DNA of 64,000 nucleotides from Lactiplantibacillus brownii (GTDB taxonomy: Bacteria > Bacillota > Bacilli > Lactobacillales > Lactobacillaceae): the NCBI RefSeq assembly GCF_031085375.1, contig NZ_JAVCWF010000001.1, positions 682,001 through 746,000 of the forward strand. The letters run 5' to 3'. Below the pieces are notes generated by a model. The model was not told the origin of the DNA, did no database searches, and saw only the letters and a list, made by a program, of their open reading frames with translations. A program made the position numbers and the translations under genes. This document shows, one piece after another, positions 48,151 to 57,382 of the stretch (positions within the stretch are counted from its first letter, which is position 1; every line of letters starts with the position of its first letter).

Positions 48151-50580
48151 ATGTCAGAATCTAACTTAAAAGAACAAATCCTGACCTTTTTGCAAGCTCA
48201 TCCCGACCGTAGCTATAGTGTTGAACGGTTAAGTGATGAATTGCATTTTTCAGGTGCAACCGCGTTCACATTTCTTGTTAAAGAACTTGCAACGATGGAA
48301 CGCAAAAAATTAGTGACCACCGATGATCATGACCAATTCAAGTTGGTTCAAGAAACCAAACTTGTGGATGGGTCATTTCATGGAAACGACAAGGGCTTTG
48401 GCTTCGTACGTTACGATCCAGATTTGCCAGATATTTATATCAATCCCGATAACACCATGTTTGCGTTTACCGGCGACGATGTGCAAGTTGAAATTATTCG
48501 ACCAGCTCGTCCTGGTTCAGATCGGGGTCCAGAAGGTAAAGTTGTCCGCGTCACGCAACGCAACTATTCTCAGATTGTTGGGGCGTTTGTTCCAAGTACT
48601 GAAAATGCCGGTTTTATCGGTAAAGTTGAGATCAAAGAAAAGAAACTTTCTAAGTATGAACTCTTAATTACTGAACAAGGGATTCACCCAACTGAAGGTG
48701 AAGTCATTATTGCGGAAGTTTCAGCTTACCCAGATGCGCAACATCCGACACGAATCGTGGGGATTGCAAAGCAGGTCATTGGGAGTGTCGATGATCCTGG
48801 GATGGATGTCTTACAAGTTGTTTATCAACATGAAGTGCCATCAGTCTTCCCTGAAGAAGTCACGGATGAAGCCAATCGAATTCCAGACTATGTGACAGAA
48901 GACGATAAAAAAGGTCGTGTGGATATCACCGACCAACCATTAGTGACCATTGATGGGGCTGAATCAAAAGACTTGGATGATGCCGTTGTTGCTTGGCGGT
49001 TACCTAATGGTAATTTCCATTTAGGGGTCCACATTGCGGATGTCAGTCATTATGTGACTGAAAATTCTGAATTGGATCGTGAAGCGTTCAAACGCGGGAC
49101 TTCCGTTTATTTGACTGACCGGGTTATTCCAATGTTGCCACGACGGTTATCAAACGGGATCTGTTCATTAAATCCAGATGTTGAACGACTCGCCATGAGT
49201 TGCGAAATGGAAATTGACCAAGAAGGCAATATCATTAATCATAAGATTTTCCAAAGTGTGATCAAGTCACATGCTCGGATGACTTATGATGGCGTGAATC
49301 AGATCTTGGAAGCTCATGATCCAAAGACGCGTGAAAAGTATGCGGATTTGGTGGACATGTTTGATACGATGGGTGACTTACATCGTATTCTTTACAAGCA
49401 TCGTCGTCATCGTGGCGCCATTGACTTTGATGATAACGAAGCTAAAATCATCGTCGACGAAACTGGGCACCCAATTGATATTCAATTACGGGTTCGTGGT
49501 TTAGCTGAACGAATGATTGAAAGTTTCATGTTAGCGGCCAATGAAACGGTTGCCAAGCACTACAGTATGTTAAAAGTACCATTTATCTATCGGGTGCATG
49601 AAACGCCAGATGCTGATCGGATGCTTAGTTTCTTCGAATTTGTCACCACTTTTGGGGTCAATGTCACGGGCTCATCCAAAGATGTTAAGCCAAAAATGTT
49701 GCAAGATGTTTTGAAGAAAGTTGCGGGCAAACCGGAAGAAGCGATGGTTTCCGTGATGATGTTACGGAGCATGAAGCAAGCACGGTATGCCGATCAATCC
49801 TTGGGACACTTTGGCTTGGCTGCACCATACTATACCCACTTTACTTCACCAATTCGACGTTATCCGGATATGATGGTGCATCGTTTGATTCGTCATTATG
49901 CCGAAAACGGGACGGGTGAAGAAGCGCGTGCGAAGTATCGGGATAATTTGCCAAACATTGCTGAAACGACTTCTGATAATGAACGTCGTGGGATTGACAC
50001 GGAACGCGATGTTGATTCAATGAAGAAAGCTGAATACATGGCTGATCACGTTGGCGAGAAGTTTGACGCCGTCATTGACTCTGTCATGAAGTTTGGCCTG
50101 TTCGTTGAATTGGAAAACACTGTTGAAGGATTAGTTCATATTAGTGTGATGGATGACGATTACTACGAATATGTTGAAAAACAACTCGCCTTAGTCGGTC
50201 GCAAGACCCATCGGACTTTCAGAATTGGGCAACCGGTTAAAGTACAATTGATGCGGGTTGATAAAGATCAACGTGAAGTAGACTTTAAGTTGTTGAATCC
50301 TGAAGAGGCACCAAAGACCGATTTATTGCCAAAACGGGAACATCACGATAACTATCGTGGTAATAATCGTCGCGGTGGTAACGGAAACTATAAGCGAAAT
50401 GGTAGTAATAACAATAGTCGTAATGGTAACCGGAACGGTGGCAATGGTAATCGCAGCAGCAACAGTAATGGCGGCGGTTATCGTGGCAACAACAATAATC
50501 GTAATCACAGTAACAATAATAACAATCATAGCAATAACACTAGTCGGCGGTCGACGAACAGTAGCAACAATCGCCACTAA
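48151..50580 (+). CDS. rnr: Ribonuclease R
   Basis: 3'-5' exoribonuclease for structured RNAs; partner of SmpB-tmRNA in trans-translation. 809 residues: N-terminal winged helix, two cold-shock domains, RNB catalytic domain with DGAESKDLDDAV (metal Asps) and HFTSPIRRYPDMMVHR, and an S1 domain (FDAVIDSVMKFGLFVELENTVEGLVHI). The last ~75 residues are a low-complexity Asn/Gly/Arg/Ser/His tail, unusually long. Start 15 bp after est. Confidence 0.95.
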   Translation: MSESNLKEQILTFLQAHPDRSYSVERLSDELHFSGATAFTFLVKELATMERKKLVTTDDHDQFKLVQETKLVDGSFHGNDKGFGFVRYDPDLPDIYINPDNTMFAFTGDDVQVEIIRPARPGSDRGPEGKVVRVTQRNYSQIVGAFVPSTENAGFIGKVEIKEKKLSKYELLITEQGIHPTEGEVIIAEVSAYPDAQHPTRIVGIAKQVIGSVDDPGMDVLQVVYQHEVPSVFPEEVTDEANRIPDYVTEDDKKGRVDITDQPLVTIDGAESKDLDDAVVAWRLPNGNFHLGVHIADVSHYVTENSELDREAFKRGTSVYLTDRVIPMLPRRLSNGICSLNPDVERLAMSCEMEIDQEGNIINHKIFQSVIKSHARMTYDGVNQILEAHDPKTREKYADLVDMFDTMGDLHRILYKHRRHRGAIDFDDNEAKIIVDETGHPIDIQLRVRGLAERMIESFMLAANETVAKHYSMLKVPFIYRVHETPDADRMLSFFEFVTTFGVNVTGSSKDVKPKMLQDVLKKVAGKPEEAMVSVMMLRSMKQARYADQSLGHFGLAAPYYTHFTSPIRRYPDMMVHRLIRHYAENGTGEEARAKYRDNLPNIAETTSDNERRGIDTERDVDSMKKAEYMADHVGEKFDAVIDSVMKFGLFVELENTVEGLVHISVMDDDYYEYVEKQLALVGRKTHRTFRIGQPVKVQLMRVDKDQREVDFKLLNPEEAPKTDLLPKREHHDNYRGNNRRGGNGNYKRNGSNNNSRNGNRNGGNGNRSSNSNGGGYRGNNNNRNHSNNNNNHSNNTSRRSTNSSNNRH

Positions 50581-50610
50581 GACTAGTTAGACGTTAGGGG
50601 TGCGCGAAGG

Positions 50611-51081
50611 ATGGCCAAACAAAAAGGTAAACATCAAGACAGCGCCCTCGCACAAAACCGGAAGGCCCGACATGACTATGCCGTCGAGGAAACTTATGAA
50701 GCGGGAATCGCTTTAACGGGGACAGAAATCAAATCGGTGCGTGACCGGCGTGTGAACTTGAAGGATGGCTATGTGCAAATTCGAAATGGTGAAGCAATCA
50801 TGATGAATGTGCATATCAGTCCCTTTGCCGAGGGTAATCGGTTTAACGTTGACCCATTGCGCAATCGTAAGTTATTACTTCATAAAAAGGAAATTCGTAA
50901 AATTGGCGCGGCAACCACGACTAAAGGGGTTACCATTATTCCACTAAAAATGTATCTCAAGCATGGTTTTGCGAAGGTCCTTATTGGAGTCGCGCATGGG
51001 AAGCGTGAATACGATAAGCGTCAAGATATTAAGAAACGCGAACAACAACGTCAAATTGATCGCGTTATGAAACATTATTAA
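50611..51081 (+). CDS. smpB: SsrA-binding protein
   Basis: Delivers tmRNA to stalled ribosomes. 156 residues with [21 protein letters not shown], the EIKSVR core motif, and the basic C-terminal helix [19 protein letters not shown]. Follows rnr by 30 bp. The tmRNA gene itself is not in the window. Confidence 0.97.
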   Translation: MAKQKGKHQDSALAQNRKARHDYAVEETYEAGIALTGTEIKSVRDRRVNLKDGYVQIRNGEAIMMNVHISPFAEGNRFNVDPLRNRKLLLHKKEIRKIGAATTTKGVTIIPLKMYLKHGFAKVLIGVAHGKREYDKRQDIKKREQQRQIDRVMKHY

Positions 51082-51085
51082 ACTA

Positions 51086-51126
51086 AAATACGCGCCAACC
51101 AGAAATTGGTTGGGGCGTATTTTTTT
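51086..51126 (+). terminator. Terminator after smpB
   Basis: AAATACGCGCCAACCA / TGGTTGGGGCGTATTTTTTT. The next 110 bp to 51237 hold nothing recognisable. Confidence 0.88.
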
Positions 51127-51237
51127 GGCTTAAAGTCATTATGTTCTAGCTGGGCGGGCTTGTCTAAATTATTTAAGTAGAACGGTCTCGCGGTAAAAAG
51201 GTGATTCTTTGCCGTGTGAGCCTATTAGAATTAGCCG

Positions 51238-52101
51238 TTAGTATTTTGAGCGAAAATAATGTGCTAGTTGAGGTTCGTGCTTACTTTGTAAATAACGTTC
51301 TGGAACAGATTCATAGGGGATAAATTGCCGATAATCGACGCCTACTTCAGAAGTGAGTAAGCGAGCGATTGGGACCATTAAATCTTGTAACAAGCGGAGT
51401 GACTCGTTGAGTGCGCGCGGCGAACTGGTGTCAAATGTCGCCAGTAATTGAGCACGGTCATGTGACGGGAGCTGACTGATTAGATCGGTGTTTTGCTTTC
51501 CATAGGAGCGCTCAAAGCCATCTGGATAAGCTAGTAACCAAGTCCAGAGCTGGACGAGTTCAGTGCGCGTTAGATTTAGATAAAATTGAGCCAATAGAAA
51601 GTCATGACGACAGTTTGCTTTGAGGGTATTTAAAAATTGCCACCAAAACTCACGGACCGTGGCGCTGTATTGAGCGGTTGTGGGTGGAAGCGTCCAGTAA
51701 TCCCGATCACTGGGAGTCGGTGGCTGAGGCAAACACTGGTCCTTATCAGCCATGATTTTAGTTAGCTGGTCACTAGCCAGGCAGTTGGCTAGCTGATCTA
51801 AGGCATAAAATTGAAAGTCGATTCGTAAGCCACTAGTATATTGAACGAGGTAAGTGCAGCCCTGTGTCGGCTGACTCACATGGGGTGTGGGTGGTTCAGT
51901 TTGAAGCAAGACTTCACCAAATTGCGTCAGAAAATGGTCATCTTGACGGTAAGGGGTGACATCGGTTGTAAAGAAGGCCACATCGTAATCTGTGAACTTA
52001 TCGCGCGTGCGTCGGGGATTGACTAGGGAACCAGTCATCGCCCAGAGACGGCAATCAGCTTGGTTTTCGAAAAAATGTGTTAAGGGGTCTAAGGGGGTCA
52101 T
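51238..52101 (-). CDS. AadE-family nucleotidyltransferase (aminoglycoside 6-adenylyltransferase-like)
   Basis: 287 residues. N-terminal polymerase-beta-like motif GSLVNPRRTRDKFTDYDVAFFT (the GS...DxD type: DYDV) and the alpha-helical AadE/AadK C-terminal domain (YLNLTRTELVQLWTWLLAY; YGKQNTDL). Chromosomal relatives in Bacillus (AadK) give low-level streptomycin modification. Activity or resistance cannot be read from the sequence. Convergent with smpB; weak ribosome site (GGACGAGA). Confidence 0.75.
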   Translation of the reverse strand: MTPLDPLTHFFENQADCRLWAMTGSLVNPRRTRDKFTDYDVAFFTTDVTPYRQDDHFLTQFGEVLLQTEPPTPHVSQPTQGCTYLVQYTSGLRIDFQFYALDQLANCLASDQLTKIMADKDQCLPQPPTPSDRDYWTLPPTTAQYSATVREFWWQFLNTLKANCRHDFLLAQFYLNLTRTELVQLWTWLLAYPDGFERSYGKQNTDLISQLPSHDRAQLLATFDTSSPRALNESLRLLQDLMVPIARLLTSEVGVDYRQFIPYESVPERYLQSKHEPQLAHYFRSKY

Positions 52102-52238
52102 GCTATCTCGTCCTTTCCAATATAAACAAACTTTTACACTTGATATGGTGATGTTAGCTTTGCTAATTTGTTAATTCAAAACAAAAAACTTTATAAAAGC
52201 AAAAATTGGCTGGATTCCTTAATTTCTTTGCCCAAAAG

Positions 52239-52271
52239 TGTATTTCACTTAAGATAATTAAGTGAAATACA
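52239..52271. repeat. Perfect 14-bp inverted repeat upstream of glnPQ
   Basis: TGTATTTCACTTAA-gataa-TTAAGTGAAATACA, about 75 bp upstream of the glnP -35. Without a T-run, so an operator is more likely than a terminator. Confidence 0.5.
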
Positions 52272-52321
52272 AAAGATAGCGCAATCATTAAATTGAAATT
52301 AGAATATTATTACAGCTTGAG

Positions 52322-52351
52322 TTGGTGAGAACAATCAATCTATGTTATATT
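52322..52351 (+). promoter_or_regulatory. glnPQ promoter
   Basis: TTGGTG, 18-bp spacer, TATATT with extended -10 TGT. Confidence 0.5.
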
Positions 52352-52394
52352 TTATGACATACCGTTCAGGTAGAATGAATTAGGAGGTCTCATC

Positions 52395-53831
52395 ATGAAG
52401 AAATGGCAAGTTGCTGTTGTCATGGTGTTAGCCACACTCGGTAGCTGGTTCGCATTTGGGTCAACTGCTCAAGCCAAGACTTACACCATCGCGACGGATA
52501 CCACGTTTGCCCCGTTTGAATTTCAGGCAAAAGGTGGTAAGTATAAAGGAATCGATATTGATATTTTAAAAGCGATTGCTAAAAAAGAAAATATCAATTA
52601 TAAACTCAAAGCAATTAGTTTCGGTGCCGCCGTTCAGCAGCTAAGTGCTAACCAAGTTGATGGGGTCATCGCGGGGATGAACATTACCCCTGAACGGAAG
52701 CAGACTTTTGACTTCTCTGATGCTTATTATACGTCAGGAGTGGTTATGGCGGTTGCTAAAGGTAGCTCAGTCAAGAACTTCAAGGATTTGAAGGGCAAGA
52801 CGGTTGCGTTGAAGACTGGGACCGCTGGATCGACTTATGCGAAGTCCGTTCAAAGCAAGTATGGCTTTAAAATTAAGTATTTCAATGATTCTAATAATAT
52901 GTATAACGATGTCAAAGTCGGGAATTCTGCAGCCTGTTTCGAAGATTACCCAGTCATGTCTTATGGGATCAAAAATGGGATTGCATTGAAGATTGTCTCT
53001 AAGCAATATGAAGCTGGGGATTATGGCTTTGCCGTTAAAAAAGGTAAAAATGCTGCTCTGTTGAAGAAATTCAATGCGGGTTTGAAGGCAATCAAGGCGG
53101 ATGGTCAATATAAAAAGATCGTTGATAAATATTTACATTCCAGTGAATCATCCTTAACTGGTGAAACTGCCAGCAGTCGGACCTTCATCGGGTTATTCAC
53201 CCAAAACCTAAGCACCATTGGTAGTGGGCTCTGGATGACCATGGAATTAACAGTTATTTCAATTATTTTAGCGACAGTTTTAGGGATGATCTTAGGGGTC
53301 TTAGGTGTGATGCCTGGGAAGATTGGCCCAGCCATCTCTAGTACGATTATTTATATTTTTCGGGGGATGCCATTAATGGTTCTGGCGTTCTTCATCTACA
53401 TTGGTTTCCCAGACTTGATTGGACATGGCTTCAAGATACCCGCGTTCATTGCCGGGATGATTACCCTGATGCTTAACGAAGGGGCGTATACGGGGGCCTT
53501 TGTCAAAGGGGGCTTCCAAGCCGTCGACGCTGGTCAAATGGAAGCCGCTCGGTCATTGGGCTTACCTTATTGGACGGCAATGCGTAAGGTGATTATGCCA
53601 CAAGGGATTCGAATTATGGTACCGTCATTTATTAACCAATTTATTATTACCTTGAAGGATACGTCAATTCTATCCGTGATTGGGATCGTTGAATTGACTC
53701 AAACTGGGACATTAATTATTGCTCGGAACTTTGAAGGGTTCAAGATTTGGCTAATGATTGCGATTATTTATCTGATTATCATTACTATTTTAACCTGGGT
53801 TTCAAATTGGGTTCAAAGGAGGATGAATTAG
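52395..53831 (+). CDS. glnP: Glutamine/glutamate-type ABC transporter, fused binding protein-permease (GlnP)
   Basis: 478 residues. Signal peptide (1-27, cut near QAKT), one SBP_bac_3 domain (~28-245: [23 protein letters not shown]), then a permease domain with ~5 TM helices and the EAA-type loop ([25 protein letters not shown]). This tandem layout is that of lactococcal GlnP, here with a single binding domain. It imports polar amino acids, probably glutamine; specificity is inferred. RBS AGGAGG. glnQ starts 2 bp after its stop. Confidence 0.9.
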   Translation: MKKWQVAVVMVLATLGSWFAFGSTAQAKTYTIATDTTFAPFEFQAKGGKYKGIDIDILKAIAKKENINYKLKAISFGAAVQQLSANQVDGVIAGMNITPERKQTFDFSDAYYTSGVVMAVAKGSSVKNFKDLKGKTVALKTGTAGSTYAKSVQSKYGFKIKYFNDSNNMYNDVKVGNSAACFEDYPVMSYGIKNGIALKIVSKQYEAGDYGFAVKKGKNAALLKKFNAGLKAIKADGQYKKIVDKYLHSSESSLTGETASSRTFIGLFTQNLSTIGSGLWMTMELTVISIILATVLGMILGVLGVMPGKIGPAISSTIIYIFRGMPLMVLAFFIYIGFPDLIGHGFKIPAFIAGMITLMLNEGAYTGAFVKGGFQAVDAGQMEAARSLGLPYWTAMRKVIMPQGIRIMVPSFINQFIITLKDTSILSVIGIVELTQTGTLIIARNFEGFKIWLMIAIIYLIIITILTWVSNWVQRRMN

Positions 53832-53832
53832 C

Positions 53833-54567
53833 ATGGCTAAAGTGATCGTGAAAGATTTACACAAAAGTTATGGTGACAACGAAGTCTTAAAAGGGCTGAA
53901 CTTAGAAGTTCAAGATAATGAAGTTGTTTGTATGATTGGTCCTTCCGGCTCCGGTAAAAGTACCTTTTTACGCTGCTTGAATGATTTGGAAGTGCCTACT
54001 AAAGGCCAAATTATTATTAGTGGCTATGATTTATCTGATAAGGGGACGAACATTAACTTAGTTCGCGAAAATATTGGGATGGTATTTCAACATTTTAATC
54101 TCTTTCCACATCTGAGTGTCATGCAAAATATTACTTTGGCACCGGTACAACTCAATAAAGAATCTAAAGAGACTGCCGATGAAACGGCACACGCCTTATT
54201 GAAAACTGTTGGACTTGCTGACAAAGCGGATGCCATGCCGAATTCGTTATCTGGTGGACAACAACAACGGGTTGCGATTGCCCGTGCGTTAGCCATGAAG
54301 CCCAATATCATGTTGTTTGATGAACCAACCTCGGCCTTGGACCCAGAAATGGTTGGCGATGTCTTGGATGTCATGAAGAAGCTGGCGGCTGGTGGGATGA
54401 CCATGATCGTTGTGACCCATGAAATGGGCTTCGCCAAAGAAGTCGCGGATCGCGTCGTCTTCATGGCGGATGGTCAGATTCAGGAAAGTGGCAAGCCGGA
54501 TGATGTCTTTGATCACCCTAAGAGTCCACGATTACAAGACTTCTTGAATAAAGTGATCAACGTTTAA
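53833..54567 (+). CDS. glnQ: Amino-acid ABC transporter ATP-binding protein (GlnQ)
   Basis: 244 residues: Walker [10 protein letters not shown] near 36, signature LSGGQQQR, Walker [13 protein letters not shown], switch His in VVTHEMGF. Energises the GlnP permease encoded immediately upstream (AAAGGAGG lies in the glnP end). PAAT-family ATPase. Confidence 0.95.
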   Translation: MAKVIVKDLHKSYGDNEVLKGLNLEVQDNEVVCMIGPSGSGKSTFLRCLNDLEVPTKGQIIISGYDLSDKGTNINLVRENIGMVFQHFNLFPHLSVMQNITLAPVQLNKESKETADETAHALLKTVGLADKADAMPNSLSGGQQQRVAIARALAMKPNIMLFDEPTSALDPEMVGDVLDVMKKLAAGGMTMIVVTHEMGFAKEVADRVVFMADGQIQESGKPDDVFDHPKSPRLQDFLNKVINV

Positions 54568-54627
54568 GGCTTACGAAATAACTAGAATTGACTTAGCAAT
54601 TAGGACATCGTAGTGATTAAAATAATG

Positions 54628-54732
54628 TCCGTCTCCGCATAACAGCACGTTTGCTGTGAGGCAGGTTTGCAGCCAAAGAACAGTCTGCAGGGCGTTTTCA
54701 AGCCAGACCAACTGGAACGGTAAGCTAAGTGT
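54628..54732 (+). ncRNA. Structured RNA element, copy 1 (left border of shikimate island)
   Basis: Conserved with 62244-62370. Starts TCCGTCTCCG; hairpin ACAGCA-cgt-TGCTGT; second stem TTTGCAG/CTGCAGG around an invariant loop CCAAAGAACRGT; then CCAGAC...CTGG and GGTAAGCT...AAGTGT. Where copy 2 has CC-GG pairs this copy has TT-GG, so pairing is kept through G-U on the plus strand. A strong terminator follows at 54737. Confidence 0.65.
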
Positions 54733-54736
54733 AACC

Positions 54737-54770
54737 AAAAATGAGTCCTCAAATTTGAGGGCTCATTTTT
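54737..54770. terminator. Bidirectional terminator (structured RNA / MFS gene)
   Basis: AAAAATGAGTCCTCAAA / TTTGAGGGCTCATTTTT; usable for the upstream RNA (+) and the convergent MFS gene (-). Confidence 0.85.
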
Positions 54771-54775
54771 ATGGC

Positions 54776-55990
54776 TTAAAGATCAAATTTTCGATTTCGA
54801 ATGAATAAAATAATGATAATAATCAGACTGAATAGGGTAACCCCAGTGTCGATTTCAAAAACATGTAACACACTGGCGGCGGTGTCATCAATAATGAGAC
54901 TGGAGACGAGTGGCCCAACGAAGAAAGTCAGGGAAGTCGCAAAACTGTAATAGCCGGTAACTTTGCCTTTTTCAGCAGGAAAATATTGACTTAACAAGGT
55001 CAAGCCTAGTTGCCAAATACCCCCAGCAGCGAAGAATCCAATCAAAACGGCGGTTAGGCGCGCACCATCGGCATTAGGAAAAGTAACCATTTGGACTAAC
55101 CCCAAAAATGAAATTAAGGTATAAGTAAAAATAAGCTTGATTGGTTTGAGACGAGTGACTAAGGACGAAGTGATAAACACCGAAATTAAGGAGGCCATGG
55201 CATACCATGAAATCAATGATTTTGCGCCGTTAGCACTCATGTGTAGAACACTACTCCCAAAATTGGGTGCATATTGTGAGAAGACATAAAACGTGAAAGA
55301 TAAGGTAAACCCAACGACGATTAGCAAGCTACCATCAATTAACATTGAAGGTTGAGCACCACTTTTGACAGCGACCTTTTCAGGGGCTTGTGTTGGTGCT
55401 GATTTGAGTGTTTGGGGGGCAAAACGGGTCATTCCAATGAGTGCAATATCCAAAGCCATGATGACGACCATGACGATTAAGGTGAACTTGGCATTAGGTT
55501 GGACGGCAACGATAAATGGCAAGGCAAATTGTGCCAGTGACATCGCAGCTTTGACCAATGAATTCATACTGGCGGCATTTTCTTTGAAGGCGTCAGTTAA
55601 GGCCGGGTAGCTTGAGGTGTCACCGAAAGAGTTAGTTGCGCCCATAAATAAAGCGGCAACGCAGGCACTGATCAAATTGGTGCTGAAGACTAGTCCGAGT
55701 AAAAATAGAATTTGTGCGAGCATTCCAATTAACATGGTTTTCCGACGTCCTAGGCGATCGGAGAGGTAACCGGCAACTAGAATGGTTAATAAGCGACCAA
55801 TCCCAATCATGGCAATCACAGTAGAAAGCCCTTTCATATCGGTGTGCCAAAGTGCTTGGAATTGCGTGCCATATTGAGAAATAATAATCGTGGCCATTCC
55901 TAAAATCGCATAATTTAAGTAAATCCCAGTCGCCAGCGGCAAATAGGTTCGATGTTTCATCGTCATAGGTTGTTTTTCTTTGAGTTCCAT
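54776..55990 (-). CDS. MFS transporter (aromatic/hydroaromatic acid type, inferred)
   Basis: 404 residues, 12 hydrophobic segments; motif A GYLSDRLGRRKTML. Paralogous to the carrier at 60980: shared starts ...FAYFILG/LNYAILG..., QYGTQF/QYKTAF and a common 'ANSF.DT..P' block. Its place next to shikimate genes suggests import of quinate, shikimate or a related acid. ATG at 55990 is used (GGTGAG just upstream); an in-frame TTG at 56005 lies before it. Confidence 0.75.
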   Translation of the reverse strand: MELKEKQPMTMKHRTYLPLATGIYLNYAILGMATIIISQYGTQFQALWHTDMKGLSTVIAMIGIGRLLTILVAGYLSDRLGRRKTMLIGMLAQILFLLGLVFSTNLISACVAALFMGATNSFGDTSSYPALTDAFKENAASMNSLVKAAMSLAQFALPFIVAVQPNAKFTLIVMVVIMALDIALIGMTRFAPQTLKSAPTQAPEKVAVKSGAQPSMLIDGSLLIVVGFTLSFTFYVFSQYAPNFGSSVLHMSANGAKSLISWYAMASLISVFITSSLVTRLKPIKLIFTYTLISFLGLVQMVTFPNADGARLTAVLIGFFAAGGIWQLGLTLLSQYFPAEKGKVTGYYSFATSLTFFVGPLVSSLIIDDTAASVLHVFEIDTGVTLFSLIIIIILFIRNRKFDL

Positions 55991-56194
55991 AATCTCACCC
56001 ACCAATTATATTTTTCACAAGATTAATCAAAATAATCGTTTAGCAATCAAAAGTAACTAGCATATAATCTTGCTGAACTGCCAGAACGTTAGGCTAGCCG
56101 GGCGTTGTCAATTGATATTGTTTTATTTGATATCTAATTCACAATCCTTGAGTCAACTTAAATTTTAACACGAGTCTTAAAAGTGTCTAATGAC

Positions 56195-56246
56195 AAAATT
56201 GCATTCAATCAATAACCTCAGACTATTGATTGAATGCAATTTTTTT
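56195..56246. terminator. Long bidirectional terminator after the LysR gene
   Basis: A 19-bp perfect stem (AAATTGCATTCAATCAATA and its complement) with a 9-nt loop and T7 on the plus strand, T4 on the minus. Between 55991 and 56195 (205 bp) nothing else clear was seen; the minus-strand MFS promoter must lie there. Confidence 0.8.
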
Positions 56247-56254
56247 GACTAGAT

Positions 56255-57160
56255 TTAAATATTGTTGATAGAGAGCGTTTTACTTTGTTCGCGGACGAAG
56301 GTAATGAATTCTTCAACGGCCGGCTGTGGCGTGCGATGTTTGAGGACACCCATGTATAGGATACGTTGCCACGTCGGAAAAGATAGCGGAATAATTTTAA
56401 CTGGCATGGTTTGTAAAATGGACATATTAGGGACAATGGCAATTCCAAAACCACTCGCAACTAAACCAGCGATAGCTTGATCTTCTTCCACGGAATAGGC
56501 ACTGATGGGTTGATCACCACAATCATCAAAAAGTTTTTGCATAATGGGATATAACCCACTACGTTTTGAAAAAGTGATTTGGGGATAGGCTAGTGTTTCC
56601 GTTAAGTTAATGCTGGAACGATTAGCCAAGGGATGGGTCATTGGGGTAATACAAACCATGTTTTGTTCGGCAACCGGGAAAAATTCAATATCACTAAAGT
56701 AATCTAGTTTGGAACAAAAGGCGACATCGTATTTGTGGTTACGGATGCCCTTTAAAATATCTGGGGAGAGACCGGTATCTGTATTGAATTGAAACTGCAC
56801 CGCAGCGTGAGCGCCAAGTTGTAAAAAGCGTTGCGCCATGTCGGGTAACCACTTAATGGTTAGTGTTCGCAATGACGCGACACGAATCGGGGCTTTTTGT
56901 TCATTAAACCGTTTAACGTTAGTCACACTCTTGTCAATCAGTAGCAAGGCAGAGGCAATATCATTTGAAAAGACCTTGCCAGCAGGCGTTAGTGTGACGC
57001 TACGACCAGACTTCTGGAAGAGCGCAATATTTAATTCGGCCTCTAAGGTGTGGATGGCCTTGGTTAAACTAGGCTGTGTAATATGTAACAGCTTGGCAGT
57101 TTGAGTATAGTTTTCAGTACGGGACAATGCGACAAAATAGCGCAAATGATCCAAATTCAT
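56255..57160 (-). CDS. LysR-family transcriptional regulator
   Basis: 301 residues: N-terminal winged helix MNLDHLRYFVALSRTENYTQTAKLLHITQPSLTKAI (typical LTTR, positions 1-36 of the domain), then a periplasmic-binding-like effector domain. Divergent from the catabolic operon at 57383 with a 222-bp shared upstream region, the usual layout for an LTTR controlling its neighbours. Effector likely a hydroaromatic acid (inferred). RBS AGGAGG. Confidence 0.88.
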   Translation of the reverse strand: MNLDHLRYFVALSRTENYTQTAKLLHITQPSLTKAIHTLEAELNIALFQKSGRSVTLTPAGKVFSNDIASALLLIDKSVTNVKRFNEQKAPIRVASLRTLTIKWLPDMAQRFLQLGAHAAVQFQFNTDTGLSPDILKGIRNHKYDVAFCSKLDYFSDIEFFPVAEQNMVCITPMTHPLANRSSINLTETLAYPQITFSKRSGLYPIMQKLFDDCGDQPISAYSVEEDQAIAGLVASGFGIAIVPNMSILQTMPVKIIPLSFPTWQRILYMGVLKHRTPQPAVEEFITFVREQSKTLSINNI

Positions 57161-57382
57161 AATAATAAAAGCCTCCTAATGGCTTATTTTTGGCATAGAC
57201 GATTAGGGCTGTGACAAGTCGCTAGGCCTAATATAACAGAATTGATAACTTTTGGCTATGGCTGATACCGGCTAAAAGCAATTGGACGTCGTCGGTGATA
57301 GCGATTACATTAGACGTGTTAAATAAATTATGTGAAATACAAAACATGCATGTTATGAATCCACTATTTGGAGGAAATTATT

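Noticed and set aside
50323..50577. Minus-strand Val/Ile/Thr-rich frame opposite the RNase R tail
   Set aside because: A composition artefact of AAY/GGY repeats in rnr read on the other strand.
51238..52101. AadE-like gene as an acquired antibiotic-resistance gene
   Set aside because: No mobile element adjoins it and codon use looks native; chromosomal relatives are common and resistance cannot be inferred.
54087..54464. 125-codon minus-strand frame inside glnQ
   Set aside because: Fully inside a clear ABC ATPase gene, without a ribosome site or family motifs.
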